DNA of 64,000 nt, taken from NCBI RefSeq assembly GCF_000276805.1, contig NZ_AKXQ01000005.1, forward strand, positions 124,001-188,000, given 5' to 3'. Origin of the DNA: Moritella dasanensis ArB 0140. Its GTDB lineage: Bacteria > Pseudomonadota > Gammaproteobacteria > Enterobacterales > Moritellaceae. A program made the position numbers and the translations under genes. Shown in pieces: positions 17,648 through 26,325 of this stretch (its first letter is position 1; each line of letters begins with the position of its first letter). The notes below the pieces were generated by a model. The model had not been told where the DNA came from. It did no database searches and saw only the letters and a program-made list of their open reading frames with translations.

Positions 17648-18505
17648 TTAGTTAGACTCCGAACTCTGACTAACGCTTTTAGACTTTTCTAAGCTCTCTA
17701 GGTTCGCTAACTGCTCTGACCTAGCTAACTTCTCTGGTCTGGCTAAATAGTACCCCTGAAAATAATCAGCCCCCGATGCCATACAACGCTCAAGCACTTC
17801 TTTCGTCTCAATACCTTCAGCAATAGTCTGCGCTTTAATCGAATGACCAAGACTCACTGCATGATGAAACTTGCTGTACTTAAATGCCGCGAGCAAATCG
17901 ACAATACTTTTATCGATTTTCAAATAATCAGGTTTAATACTTCTAACTCTCGCTTCAGTCGAATAAGCACTACCATAATCATCAATCGCCACTTCGATAC
18001 CGAAGCTAGCAAGTTTCTGTATCCCGTTTAATACCGATTCGAGATTACGCCCTTCAAATTCAATAATCTCATACACTAATTGCGCAGGCGATAGACCGAT
18101 TTTCTTTAATCCTCTGACTAAAGTATCAACCGCAATATCATGATTAGACAGGATCTCAAATATAACTGGGGTAACATTAATGAAGAGTTTTTTATCGTAA
18201 TGGCAGGAATAAGAGAAGTTTAACATATGGATAATCGCACACGTTAACGTGGCAATCGCGCTGGACTCGTCATCATGGCGGATAGATTCAAAGTAATCAT
18301 GGGGGTTAACAGGTGCTCCATTGGCATCAAAAATTCTGGCGAGCGCCTCGACACCGTAGATATTATGTTCGCGGTCAAAAATGGGTTGAAACACACTGGT
18401 AAAAGTTAAGTCTTGGTCGGTGATGTAGAAGCCATGCTCGGCGTCTTGTTCAATAAGATCGACGATATTCTTGTGGAGGCTGGCGTAATCATTCATAAAA
18501 TCCAT
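17648..18505 (-). CDS. EAL-domain c-di-GMP phosphodiesterase
   Basis: 285 residues, a single EAL domain after a short leader. Catalytic and metal residues are present: E53 in VEALAR, N in INVTP, E in YEIIEFE, DD in IDDYGSAYS, K in LKIDKS, E in AEGIETKE, then QGYYLARP. The enzyme should hydrolyse c-di-GMP to pGpG. There is no GGDEF or sensor domain and no membrane helix. AAGG is 7 bases ahead of the ATG. The C-terminal serine/lysine-rich tail is low complexity. It converges on the RND operon with only 13 bases between stops. Confidence 0.9.
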   Translation of the reverse strand: MDFMNDYASLHKNIVDLIEQDAEHGFYITDQDLTFTSVFQPIFDREHNIYGVEALARIFDANGAPVNPHDYFESIRHDDESSAIATLTCAIIHMLNFSYSCHYDKKLFINVTPVIFEILSNHDIAVDTLVRGLKKIGLSPAQLVYEIIEFEGRNLESVLNGIQKLASFGIEVAIDDYGSAYSTEARVRSIKPDYLKIDKSIVDLLAAFKYSKFHHAVSLGHSIKAQTIAEGIETKEVLERCMASGADYFQGYYLARPEKLARSEQLANLESLEKSKSVSQSSESN

Positions 18506-18851
18506 CGTATAACCTTTATTCCCTGTTAGCTATATAACCCTAATTTTCGCGGGGTACAGTAACATGAAATAATGCCCTATTAACTGGACGCTTACATTCA
18601 CTTACATTGCAGCACTTTTTTGATTAAAACTATGATGGGTGCCACAAACAGCTGATTTTAAATCTTATTTTAAAATCAGATTTGAGCATCTTTTTTAACT
18701 ATTATTTAAACAAAACCTCTTAAACGCTTATTGAAAATCGTATTTAGCGCTTATGGACTCTTAATTAAAATAGAGCAGACATAAAAAAACCAGAAACAAA
18801 ATGTATCTGGTCTAGGTCTGAATTCAGACTATGATCGCGCAGCATTAATTA
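18506..18851. other. Intergenic stretch without a gene
   Basis: No coding region seen. It holds the terminator of the small unknown gene at its right end and a 14-bp palindrome GTCTGAATTCAGAC at 18816-18829. Confidence 0.6.
18783..18811 (-). terminator. Terminator of the small gene at 18852
   Basis: On the minus strand ACCAGA, a loop of 11 bases, TCTGGT, then a run of seven T. Confidence 0.75.
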
Positions 18852-19184
18852 TTAAGCACAGATGCCGATATTTTCGGTTACATTGTCAAACCACGCTTGG
18901 CCGCCACAATCGATTTCGGCATCGAATTGACGGGATAACATTGATTGTACTTTTTTAATTGCGTCACTGGCAATTAGTACTTTTTCACCGGCCATATTAT
19001 CATTCTTTAAAGCAAGCTCGTTGGCATAATCCAGCAAGTCTCCAGCTGACTCTAAGTTAAAAGAAGCAGTGTGTAAGATATCTAAACTCGCTTGGGTATA
19101 CTGGCATGCGCGTATATAGCTAATCTCTTGCTTGATACGTGAAATAAGAGCCAAGCCATCTTTAGTTACTATATGAAATTCCAC
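18852..19184 (-). CDS. Small hypothetical helical protein
   Basis: 110 residues, mostly predicted helix, with cysteines at the middle and C-terminus (IRACQYTQ, IDCGGQAW, IGICA). No family recognised. Start is GTG with AGAGG 6 bases ahead. It has its own terminator, so it is probably a real single-gene unit. Confidence 0.65.
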   Translation of the reverse strand: MEFHIVTKDGLALISRIKQEISYIRACQYTQASLDILHTASFNLESAGDLLDYANELALKNDNMAGEKVLIASDAIKKVQSMLSRQFDAEIDCGGQAWFDNVTENIGICA

Positions 19185-19281
19185 TGTTAGCCTCTCAATT
19201 AAATTTAAGTCTGCTCGATTATAGTCCTCATCCTCAAAGATCAGATGTTGAATATAATTAAATTTTCATTATAACAATGCA

Positions 19282-19458
19282 ACTGGTCATAAAAAACAAC
19301 ATATGATTATAAATAGAAAGATAGCTGCTCAATTAGTAACTTGCCATTATTAATGCAAACAAAAATAGAACCAGAACCTTCTAGATGTTACGAGGTAATG
19401 TAGTGTTAAAGTGAAACATAGATAGGCTGAAAAACCATTCTAAATTCAGCTTTTTTTT
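19282..19458 (+). ncRNA. Candidate small RNA or attenuated leader upstream of the phasin gene
   Basis: TTGAAT at 19248-19253, a 16-base spacer and TATAAC at 19270-19275 give a good sigma70 promoter. It is followed about 180 bases later by a terminator (19426-19458) with no ORF between. The transcript bounds are estimated from these signals. It could be an independent sRNA or a premature-stop leader of the phasin mRNA. Confidence 0.4.
19426..19458 (+). terminator. Intrinsic terminator ahead of the phasin gene
   Basis: GCTGAA (19426-19431), a 13-base loop, TTCAGC (19445-19450) and eight T. No plus-strand gene lies upstream, which makes it unusual. Confidence 0.65.
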
Positions 19459-19553
19459 GTATAAAATTAAATCCACAATTTGTATGCATTTTCTAATTTA
19501 AAACCCTATTCTGGCTTCAACAAATCGAAACGCACCCTGAAAGGATAAAAACC

Positions 19554-19904
19554 ATGACACAATTAAACGTAGTTGATACAGCGAAGAAACTTTGGAGCAG
19601 CAAAGACGAAATTGCTAAAAATATTTGGTTAGCAGGTCTTGGTGCATACGGTAAAAGCATTGATGAAGCAAACAAAGTATCAGATAAATCTTCAACATTA
19701 TTCGAAGAATTAGTTGCTAAAGGCACTAAGATTGAAGAAACAGCAAAAGAAAAATTGTCTGATAAAAAAATCTCTACAGATGTTTTAGAAACACGCGTAA
19801 ACCAAGTGTTCACTAAAATTTCTGGTGTTGATAGCACTAAAGTTGACGCGCTAAACGCTAAAGTTGACGAATTAACGAAAGCAATTGCTGAACTTAAAAA
19901 GTAA
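19554..19904 (+). CDS. Phasin-family polyhydroxyalkanoate granule-associated protein
   Basis: 116 residues. It begins with the phasin pattern AKKLWSSKDEIAKNIWLAGLGAYGKSIDEA, followed by FEELVAKGTKIEETAKEKL and a lysine/alanine-rich coiled coil ending in VDALNAKVDELTKAIAELKK. This is the short PhaI/PhaF-like phasin type that coats PHA granules and controls their number and size. No PHA synthase or depolymerase is in the window. AAAGGA precedes the ATG by 8 bases. Confidence 0.85.
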   Translation: MTQLNVVDTAKKLWSSKDEIAKNIWLAGLGAYGKSIDEANKVSDKSSTLFEELVAKGTKIEETAKEKLSDKKISTDVLETRVNQVFTKISGVDSTKVDALNAKVDELTKAIAELKK

Positions 19905-19938
19905 TTACTTTTAACGTTAAGTCATTTTTAATAAATGA

Positions 19939-19978
19939 ATAAGTTAATAAGTTGATAAGTTGATAAGTTGATAAGTTG
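19939..19978 (+). repeat. Five tandem copies of an 8-bp unit
   Basis: ATAAGTTA once then ATAAGTTG four times, with a partial fifth ATAA. It lies in the 3' untranslated region of the phasin gene just before its terminator. Slippage-prone. Confidence 0.9.
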
Positions 19979-19984
19979 ATAAAT

Positions 19985-20011
19985 ATGGTGAGCCTCGGCT
20001 CGCCATTTTTC
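19985..20011 (+). terminator. Terminator of the phasin gene
   Basis: ATGGTGAGCC, loop TC, GGCTCGCCAT, then TTTTT. One G-T pair in a 10-bp stem. Confidence 0.88.
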
Positions 20012-20270
20012 GTTTCTGGCCCTTAAAAACAGAAATAAGCACAAATTAACACCAAGATATTCACTTTTCACTCAAAAACAAAGCCCTAAAGTATATTAAT
20101 GTCCTGTTTAAATATTGACCACAAAGTCAGTTACCTGAAAAAACTTTAAGATTACCCTGTTATAACGCTAAATACCTTCAAAGCCCTATAAGTAGTACTC
20201 CTCCATCACAATAATGGCTGTTTAACCCTAGATATAGACTTGTTTTTAATATTCATCGAACACAAAAAAA

Positions 20271-20298
20271 TTGACAACCGCGTCAACATCTTTAAGAT
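20271..20298 (+). promoter_or_regulatory. Promoter of the riboswitch-purine permease-xpt transcript
   Basis: TTGACA at 20271-20276, 16-base spacer, TAAGAT at 20293-20298. The predicted start of transcription falls about a dozen bases before the aptamer. Confidence 0.65.
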
Positions 20299-20316
20299 GC
20301 CCCGCAAGCAATGTGA

Positions 20317-20385
20317 CGTTGTATAATTTTGGCAATATGGGCCTTAAGTCTCTACTCTGAAACCGTAAATTTCAGACCTACAATG
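20317..20385 (+). ncRNA. Purine riboswitch aptamer, guanine-type
   Basis: The three-way junction can be laid out by eye. P1 is CGTTG/CAATG and J1/2 is TATAAT. P2 pairs mainly GGC with GCC, with loop L2 AATATGG. J2/3 is TCTCTAC. P3 is TCTGAAA/TTTCAGA, with loop L3 CCGTAAA. J3/1 is CCTA. L2 and L3 match the purine-aptamer loops that dock through GG-CC pairing. The base at the specificity position (74 of the xpt aptamer) is C, which selects guanine or hypoxanthine, not adenine. J3/1 starts with C where A is usual. It precedes a purine permease and Xpt, the classic targets. Confidence 0.88.
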
Positions 20386-20493
20386 AAGCAGGATGATTGT
20401 ACCTTTTTATCGGTATGGTTCCCCTACCCAAGTTTATACTTCGGAATATTGTCATTTAAAATCAACCAACTTAATAGTAATGGATGTTTATTA

Positions 20494-21819
20494 ATGGACA
20501 AGTACTTCCTCCTGTCTGCGCGTGGCGCAACTCTAAAAAATGAAATCTACGCGGGTTTAATTACCTTTTTAGCGATGAGTTATATCTTAGCAGTGAATCC
20601 GGCAATTTTAGGAAGCATCGACGGGATAGATAAAGGCTCAATCTTTACTGCTACTGCACTGTCTGCAGCGATTGCAACATTCATTATGGGTGCGTTTTCT
20701 AAATACCCAATTATGTTAGCGCCGGGCATGTCGATGAATGGCTTCTTTAAAGCTATCTTACTCGGCGGCGGTATTTCGTTACTTTGGCATGAAGCACTGT
20801 TTGCTATTTTCCTTTCTGGTTGTCTGTATTTAATTTTAAGCTTAACACCTGCCCGTAAGGTGATGATTGAAGCTATACCTGAAGATTTAAAACTCGGTAT
20901 TGCAGTTGGTCTAGGCTTATTCGTTTCATTTTTAGGCCTTAAAAATGCTGGTATCATCGTTAGCAACCCGTTTATTCTGGTTAGTATGGGCGATGTGTAC
21001 GACCCGAAAGTGTTCATTGCACTGGTCAGCATCTTCATTGCGATTGGTTGTTTAGTTCGCGATATGAAACTAGCGACTGTTATTTCGTTTATCTCGTCGA
21101 TTATTCTAAGCTTATTAAGCGATCACTTCCTTGGTAGTAATTTGATTACTATTCCAACCGAAGTATTTTCAATGCCACCAAGTTTGGCGCCTACCTTTGG
21201 TGCTATCTTTGACTTGTCACAACTAACCATGCCAAAAATGAGTGACTTAATCTTCTTGGTTATTATCTTCTTTATTGTCGATTTCTTCGATGGCTTAAGC
21301 ACTATTGTTGGTGTTGGTCGTGACGCTGGTATTATCGGTAAAGACGGTAAAGTGCCAAACGCTAAATCAGCATTAATTGCTGACTCAGGCGGTACTATCA
21401 TCGGGACTATATTAGGCACAACATCGATTACGGCTTATTCTGAATCAGCAGTAGCCTCATCATTAGGTGCAAAAACAGGTATCAGTGCAATTACGGTTGC
21501 AGCCTTGTTCTTAGTATCTATGTTCTTATTCCCGGTGTTCTCAATTTTTACCACTGCGATTGTGGCTCCGGCACTGGTTGTTATCGGTATTTACATGATT
21601 AAGAACTTAGCGAACGTCAACTGGGATAAGAAAGAATCTGCAATACCAGTATTCTTTATCATGGTATTCAGCTTGTTAACCTTCTCGCCTGCAAACGGTA
21701 TGGCAATGGGTTTCATCAGCTACTGTTTCGTCATGCTAGTTCAAGGTGATGGCAAAAAAGTACATCCAATTATTTACTCACTAGCACTACTATTTATTGT
21801 TTATTTAGCACTTTCATAA
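20494..21819 (+). CDS. NCS2/AzgA-family purine (guanine/hypoxanthine/adenine) permease
   Basis: 441 residues and a dozen or more membrane helices. AzgA-subfamily marks are TLKNEIYAGLITFLAMSYILAVNP at the start, MLAPGMSMNGFF, FFDGLSTIVGVGRDAG and the conserved ITAYSESAVASSLGAKTG. It imports purine bases by proton symport. The ATG at 20494 is chosen because family N-termini begin here. A 55-codon extension back to 20329 would run through the riboswitch. The xpt-like gene follows after 15 bases, so the two form a salvage operon under purine control. Confidence 0.9.
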   Translation: MDKYFLLSARGATLKNEIYAGLITFLAMSYILAVNPAILGSIDGIDKGSIFTATALSAAIATFIMGAFSKYPIMLAPGMSMNGFFKAILLGGGISLLWHEALFAIFLSGCLYLILSLTPARKVMIEAIPEDLKLGIAVGLGLFVSFLGLKNAGIIVSNPFILVSMGDVYDPKVFIALVSIFIAIGCLVRDMKLATVISFISSIILSLLSDHFLGSNLITIPTEVFSMPPSLAPTFGAIFDLSQLTMPKMSDLIFLVIIFFIVDFFDGLSTIVGVGRDAGIIGKDGKVPNAKSALIADSGGTIIGTILGTTSITAYSESAVASSLGAKTGISAITVAALFLVSMFLFPVFSIFTTAIVAPALVVIGIYMIKNLANVNWDKKESAIPVFFIMVFSLLTFSPANGMAMGFISYCFVMLVQGDGKKVHPIIYSLALLFIVYLALS

Positions 21820-21834
21820 TTTAGGGACGAACAC

Positions 21835-22398
21835 ATGAACTTATTAGAAAAAGCGATTTTAGAGCACGGTAAATCAGTTAACAACGTAGCCCTAGACGCA
21901 AGTAGCTTCTTGACTAAGCAAATTGATATTCAAATTTTAGATTGGTGTGCATCGCAATTAGCTATCCATTTTCAAGACGCTAAAATAGATCGCATCCTAA
22001 CAATCGAGAGCGGCGGTATTGCTATCTCGACGTTAGTGGCGTTAAAACTGAATGTGCCATTAGTGGTAATGAAGAAAAAACGCAGCATGTTAGATCCTGA
22101 AAACGTACTAACAACCAATGTATTTAGCTTTACTAAAAACTCGTCATACGAATTGAACTGTAACGTTGAACACATTAATGACAATGACCGCATATTATTT
22201 GTTGATGATGTATTAGCACACGGTAACGCGGTTGAAGGTACGTTAGAGATTCTGGCACAGACTAGCGCAACATTAGTTGGCGTGGGTATCTTGTTTGAGA
22301 AATCATTTCAAGCTGGCGCAAAAATGCTAGCAGATAAAGGCATTGATACGCTGTCATTAGCACGTATCAGCTCACTAGAGAACGGCATTCACTTTTAA
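21835..22398 (+). CDS. xpt: Xanthine phosphoribosyltransferase (Bacillus Xpt type)
   Basis: 187 residues. Closely follows the Gram-positive Xpt pattern: VDSFL-like ASSFLTKQID, LTIESGGIA, the PRPP loop ILFVDDVLAHGNA with its two adjacent aspartates, and FEKSFQAG followed by SLARISSLENG. It makes XMP from xanthine and PRPP. Enterobacterial Gpt is a different, shorter type. Operon with the upstream permease and behind a guanine-type riboswitch, the same arrangement of functions as in Bacillus xpt-pbuX. A strong terminator follows. Confidence 0.88.
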   Translation: MNLLEKAILEHGKSVNNVALDASSFLTKQIDIQILDWCASQLAIHFQDAKIDRILTIESGGIAISTLVALKLNVPLVVMKKKRSMLDPENVLTTNVFSFTKNSSYELNCNVEHINDNDRILFVDDVLAHGNAVEGTLEILAQTSATLVGVGILFEKSFQAGAKMLADKGIDTLSLARISSLENGIHF

Positions 22399-22430
22399 GT
22401 AAATAGCCATTAGCTAGCAGAAAATAAACC

Positions 22431-22467
22431 AAAGGGGAGAAACAGCAACTGTTTCTCCCCTTTTTGT
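22431..22467 (+). terminator. Terminator of the permease-xpt operon
   Basis: AAAGGGGAGAAACAG, loop CAA, perfect complement CTGTTTCTCCCCTTT, then T-rich tail. Confidence 0.92.
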
Positions 22468-22563
22468 TTTAGCTATTAACACTCGATTATTCACTATCTC
22501 TTATTCATGATTTGAGATTAGAATTTACTCATAGCCTCATTCATTGAATCAATTGGGGCGCAG

Positions 22564-23124
22564 CTAACAACCAGTTTCAATTGTCGAAACTTCACTGTAC
22601 GCGATAACGCCAGCCCCATAATCAACCTCAAATGCATAAAATGCATAACATTGATCTGTGACTGACTTACCTTGAGGTATGAAAAACATGCCCCAGCCTT
22701 GGGTAAAACCACCAGGTACATTACCCGCTTTAGTTTGGTCAACTACACAGATTGGCGCTTGTGAGCACTCTTCACCTAAGATCGTAGGCGTATCATTGCC
22801 ATTACCCAAGTAATGAATATTACTATTCATTAGCTCAGCCAACTTTGAACCCCAAATTTCTTTTGGTTTACCATAGTAAGTTTCAATTACAACACCACCA
22901 ACATCAACCTCAACTCTAGATTGATCATCAAGGCCTTGCATGATTGCGGCATAATTAACTTGGTCGACAACAAAACTGAAATTACCCGCAATACCTTTAA
23001 TCACGGCGATGCGAGCATCCTGCTGAATATTGATAAATCGAGGTATCGCAACCGCGGCAAGAATACCAAGCACGATGATCACGATAACCAATTCTATAAG
23101 GGTAAAACCTTTATTCTTATACAT
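22564..23124 (-). CDS. Type IV prepilin-like protein (MSHA/PilA-type)
   Basis: 186 residues. The prepilin leader MYKNKG is followed by FTLIELVIVIIVLGILAAVA. Cleavage would fall between G6 and F7, with the conserved E at position 5 of the mature protein. The remaining globular part has cysteines EECSQAPICVV, DQCYAF and a C-terminal ETGC that could form the D-loop. No pilus assembly genes are nearby, so this is an isolated major or minor pilin using machinery elsewhere. MSHA-like by the short leader, not proven. Confidence 0.85.
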   Translation of the reverse strand: MYKNKGFTLIELVIVIIVLGILAAVAIPRFINIQQDARIAVIKGIAGNFSFVVDQVNYAAIMQGLDDQSRVEVDVGGVVIETYYGKPKEIWGSKLAELMNSNIHYLGNGNDTPTILGEECSQAPICVVDQTKAGNVPGGFTQGWGMFFIPQGKSVTDQCYAFYAFEVDYGAGVIAYSEVSTIETGC

Positions 23125-23271
23125 AATTAATTTCTGCTACCTAATCCTGCAAACTAAAATAGTTAATCATATTTTATGACTTTTGTATAAGATAACGATT
23201 TGTTAGATAAAATCAACTATAGAGCGGAAACAATAGGGATTTATCCGACAAATCGCAGGCTCTAAATCTAA

Positions 23272-24522
23272 TTACATACTTAAAGTAATCGGTTCAACAA
23301 AAATATCCGCTAACGTCTTTGATGATTGTTGGGGACCTTGCTGCATCACATCATCAAGCACACTCATACTTTCTGCAAAATAAGGGTTCCAGCTGAGTCT
23401 TGCATAAATCTTACCTGGCTCTTGATAACCATAAGCGGAATACCAGACCTCTTCACCAGCTTGGCATTTGGCTTCATCGACTTCACCCTGACCATTACCA
23501 CACATTGTAATTTCGCCATCACGTCCATACACAGGATTTGACGGTGAAAATAATAAGCCTAAATGCGAACCGTTAGATATTTTCTGTTGTGGTAAATCCA
23601 TGCTAAAACGCACCGATCGCTTGTCTATTGGTTGCACCTCACCTTTCCAGACTAACTTGTTACTAGTATTGGTCATCACTTGACTAAATATGCTCTGTGC
23701 ATAAGCCGTATCAATCACATGCTCGCCTTCACTCATCATCATAAATACCGGTTTGTCATAGTCTGCTTTTTCTAGATCATCACGCACAATCTCTGAGGTT
23801 TGATAATAAACCGCCGCAGCATTCATCGGTAATGAATTGTATCGAGTATAGTTATCTTCAGGATCGCGATCAGCCCAAGTAATAAAGTGACTTACTGCAG
23901 GAGCTAAAGCAGCCACAAAAGCATCCGGTTTGAATGCTGGCGCAAATAATAATAGCCCAGCGATCTCATCATCGTTAATTGCTTGTGATGTGACTAAATT
24001 AGCCCCTGTCGAGAAGCCGCCAAGCCAAACTTGATCAACTTCTTGCTTGAGTAATTGCGTATGATGCGCGACAACACCTTGCCAGTCAGCGAGTGTCGGT
24101 AATATCAAATCCCCCACCTTACTGCCATGACCGGGTAATAATACCGTTCGCACTAAATAGCCCTGCTGCGCGAGATGCTCTGCGATATCAATAAATGAAA
24201 AGGGGGAATCGGCAAGACCATGTACTAATAGTACGCCTTGGCCGTTGGGGTTTTCTGGTTTTATCTCGTAAGGTAGGTTGGCTTTAATTTCTTTGTCTTC
24301 ATCAGCCGAATTAAATACGCGGTTAGCCCGCAACCAAACTTCAGTGTCATGTAAGTAGAGATCAAAGTCCGCTTGTTTAAATTCAGGCAGTGCGTCTGCC
24401 GTCAAGTAATGAGGATCCTCAGGTGTGCTTTTACACCCAGTCAACGCAGCACCATAGATTAAGATAAACGCGGTGATAATCAAACTGAAGCGTAATTTAT
24501 ATTTTGTCATAACAAGGCTCAT
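23272..24522 (-). CDS. Alpha/beta-hydrolase lipoprotein (lipase/esterase-like)
   Basis: 416 residues. Signal peptide with lipobox LTGC (C30). Hydrolase fold with oxyanion HG (101-102) in LLVHGLADSPFSF, LPGHG, and the nucleophile elbow GGFSTGAN with S171. A later acid and H (EGEHVIDT, NGSHLGLL) could complete the triad. Probably anchored to a membrane facing the periplasm or outside. Substrate unknown. It sits downstream of the sulfatase gene group on the same strand with a 116-base gap, so co-transcription is possible. A second start at the fifth codon cannot be excluded. Confidence 0.82.
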   Translation of the reverse strand: MSLVMTKYKLRFSLIITAFILIYGAALTGCKSTPEDPHYLTADALPEFKQADFDLYLHDTEVWLRANRVFNSADEDKEIKANLPYEIKPENPNGQGVLLVHGLADSPFSFIDIAEHLAQQGYLVRTVLLPGHGSKVGDLILPTLADWQGVVAHHTQLLKQEVDQVWLGGFSTGANLVTSQAINDDEIAGLLLFAPAFKPDAFVAALAPAVSHFITWADRDPEDNYTRYNSLPMNAAAVYYQTSEIVRDDLEKADYDKPVFMMMSEGEHVIDTAYAQSIFSQVMTNTSNKLVWKGEVQPIDKRSVRFSMDLPQQKISNGSHLGLLFSPSNPVYGRDGEITMCGNGQGEVDEAKCQAGEEVWYSAYGYQEPGKIYARLSWNPYFAESMSVLDDVMQQGPQQSSKTLADIFVEPITLSM

Positions 24523-24638
24523 TACTATTCTCGAGAGTTTAGTTTAAATGAGACCTATTATATATACCAACACTGAACATAAGATGAATAATAAAAGAAC
24601 AAGGAAAAGCAAAAATAACGACTTAACCTACAGAATAA

Positions 24639-25670
24639 CTACTTAACCGACAAAACTAAATCATCAACGATTTGCTCAGGGATTAACAAACGTAAATCAC
24701 GCAAACACGCACTCGCATCTAGGCCTTGCTGTAATTGTAACTCGCACAAGCTATACAAATATTTAGGTTGAGGATTTACTTGATAAGCCTGTGACAACAG
24801 TTCAACGGCCGCCATAGGCTCTTGATCTTTAATCAGTAATGCCAAGGTATAACTGACTTGTGCATCCTGGTTATTTAATTCATGCGCGTGTTTAATATTT
24901 GCGATTGCTGCACTGCTGTTTTTTTCACGATAGTGTGCTAAACCTAAACTAAAATACAATTCACTGTTGGCAACACCTTGTTGAGTGATCTGGGTTTGCA
25001 CTACCTCTTCAAGTAAAGTGATTGCTTGCTGGTTTCTGTCGGTGGCTTTTAACAGCTCCACATATTCTAAATAAATACGGTTATCATTATGATCCATATT
25101 GCGATTCAATAGCACTGTAAACACTATCTCAGCTTGTTCGTAATCACCGCGAATGCGATATAAATACGCGCGCTGTACCAATGCAGCATCCTCATTTGGC
25201 AGTGCCAACATATAGGCTTCAATTTGTTCACCGAGCACTTGTCGTTGACCCTCATTCAAAAGAGGCCATAAAGTAACAACAGCTAATGCAGCTTCAAATC
25301 GCACGCTTTCTACAGCATCATTCAATAGTGGCGATATCATGTCCCAACGCGCTGAAGGCTGCCAATGTTCGACCGAAAAAATAGCAGCTCGTCTTAATTC
25401 AATCGCGTCATCGCGCGTTGCTCGCCCAATGGCAATGATCGAATTTTGATCGCTGATATTACCCAATTCCATTGTCGCAGCAACCCGCTGCTGGATCGGC
25501 GCATCGATATTTTGTGAAAGCTCAGACAAAGCCATACTATCAAATGCTGTCGCACTGACATTCGTCGTCAACAATAATGCTATCAATAAGCTAACAACCA
25601 GTTGCATTACAGACATAATGACTCGAGCAGGCATCTCAATTGTTTGCTTAAAAACGTATTTCATTATCAT
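24639..25670 (-). CDS. Exported protein with HEAT-like and TPR repeats
   Basis: 343 residues. Hydrophobic N-terminal segment (VIMSVMQLVVSLLIALLLTT) that looks like a signal or anchor. The first half has HEAT-like helical repeats (IQQRVAATMELGNI, DAIELRRAAIFSVEHW, ESVRFEAALAVVTLW). The second half has TPR repeats (AYLYRIRGDYEQAEIVF, LYFSLGLAHYREKNSSAAIANI). A protein-protein interaction scaffold. AGGA is 7 bases ahead of the ATG. It lies 23 bases after a small lipoprotein gene, in one unit with the sulfatase maturase. Confidence 0.75.
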   Translation of the reverse strand: MIMKYVFKQTIEMPARVIMSVMQLVVSLLIALLLTTNVSATAFDSMALSELSQNIDAPIQQRVAATMELGNISDQNSIIAIGRATRDDAIELRRAAIFSVEHWQPSARWDMISPLLNDAVESVRFEAALAVVTLWPLLNEGQRQVLGEQIEAYMLALPNEDAALVQRAYLYRIRGDYEQAEIVFTVLLNRNMDHNDNRIYLEYVELLKATDRNQQAITLLEEVVQTQITQQGVANSELYFSLGLAHYREKNSSAAIANIKHAHELNNQDAQVSYTLALLIKDQEPMAAVELLSQAYQVNPQPKYLYSLCELQLQQGLDASACLRDLRLLIPEQIVDDLVLSVK

Positions 25671-25693
25671 AAATTATTCCTGGTAAACTTAAG

Positions 25694-26314
25694 CTAAATG
25701 GTTAATTTAAGCGCCTCAGACTTTATCAATACCTCATGTAATAACAAGATATTCTCTGTCTTTGGTAATCCCTTATCTTGCATCCAATGATAAGTAGCTT
25801 GGCTTATTTGCTCTACAGTAAATTTACCGCTTTGATTACTTTCCTGAGCTTTACTCTTTTCCAGCTCTTTATTATCTAGACCTTTATTAACAGGCAAATA
25901 ACCAAGTTTAACTAATAATTCACCCAGTTCATTCATTGCTGCTGGCGGGATCTCAATGTCTTTCAAATCGGAACTCCACAGCAGGCTTAATACGTCATGA
26001 TTTGCTTTCGCTTGTTTGTAGCGTGTCATTGCTGTTTTATAGGGTGCTTCACATACTGCATCATCAGGTGCTTTTTGACATATATTGAAATACGTTGCGT
26101 ACATTTTATATTCTAGAGCCATCGTCGCGAATGATTGGTCGATCAACGGCTCGATTATGTCATTAGGGAAATCAGCGGAGTCTTCATTGACTATCTCATT
26201 TGTAAAGGCCACTGCATTTTGATCACTGTCTTGCAACAATGACGTCGTATTTGAACAGCCAACTAACAATAGGCTCGCTGCACTGAATAGCGTTGTAATG
26301 AGTATTTTTTTCAT
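25694..26314 (-). CDS. Small lipoprotein in the sulfatase gene group
   Basis: 206 residues. Signal peptide with lipobox LLVGC, then a mostly helical acidic domain with one cysteine pair (NICQKAPDDAVCEAP). No family recognised. AAAGG precedes the ATG. It starts 11 bases after the maturase stop and is followed by the TPR protein, so all three are probably one transcript. Confidence 0.7.
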   Translation of the reverse strand: MKKILITTLFSAASLLLVGCSNTTSLLQDSDQNAVAFTNEIVNEDSADFPNDIIEPLIDQSFATMALEYKMYATYFNICQKAPDDAVCEAPYKTAMTRYKQAKANHDVLSLLWSSDLKDIEIPPAAMNELGELLVKLGYLPVNKGLDNKELEKSKAQESNQSGKFTVEQISQATYHWMQDKGLPKTENILLLHEVLIKSEALKLTI

Positions 26315-26325
26315 TGCGTGTACCT

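Larger units (their letters stand above)
19185..19553. other. Long leader region before the phasin gene
   Basis: No ORF seen. It holds a promoter-like element and an intrinsic terminator on the plus strand, listed separately, which together suggest a short transcript. Confidence 0.5.

Noticed and set aside
19939-19978. CRISPR-like or phage attachment repeat
   Set aside because: The unit is only 8 bp with no spacers and no cas or integrase gene nearby; a simple tandem repeat.
20329-20493. 55-codon N-terminal extension of the purine permease
   Set aside because: It runs through the riboswitch aptamer and lacks similarity to permease N-termini. The ATG at 20494 fits better.
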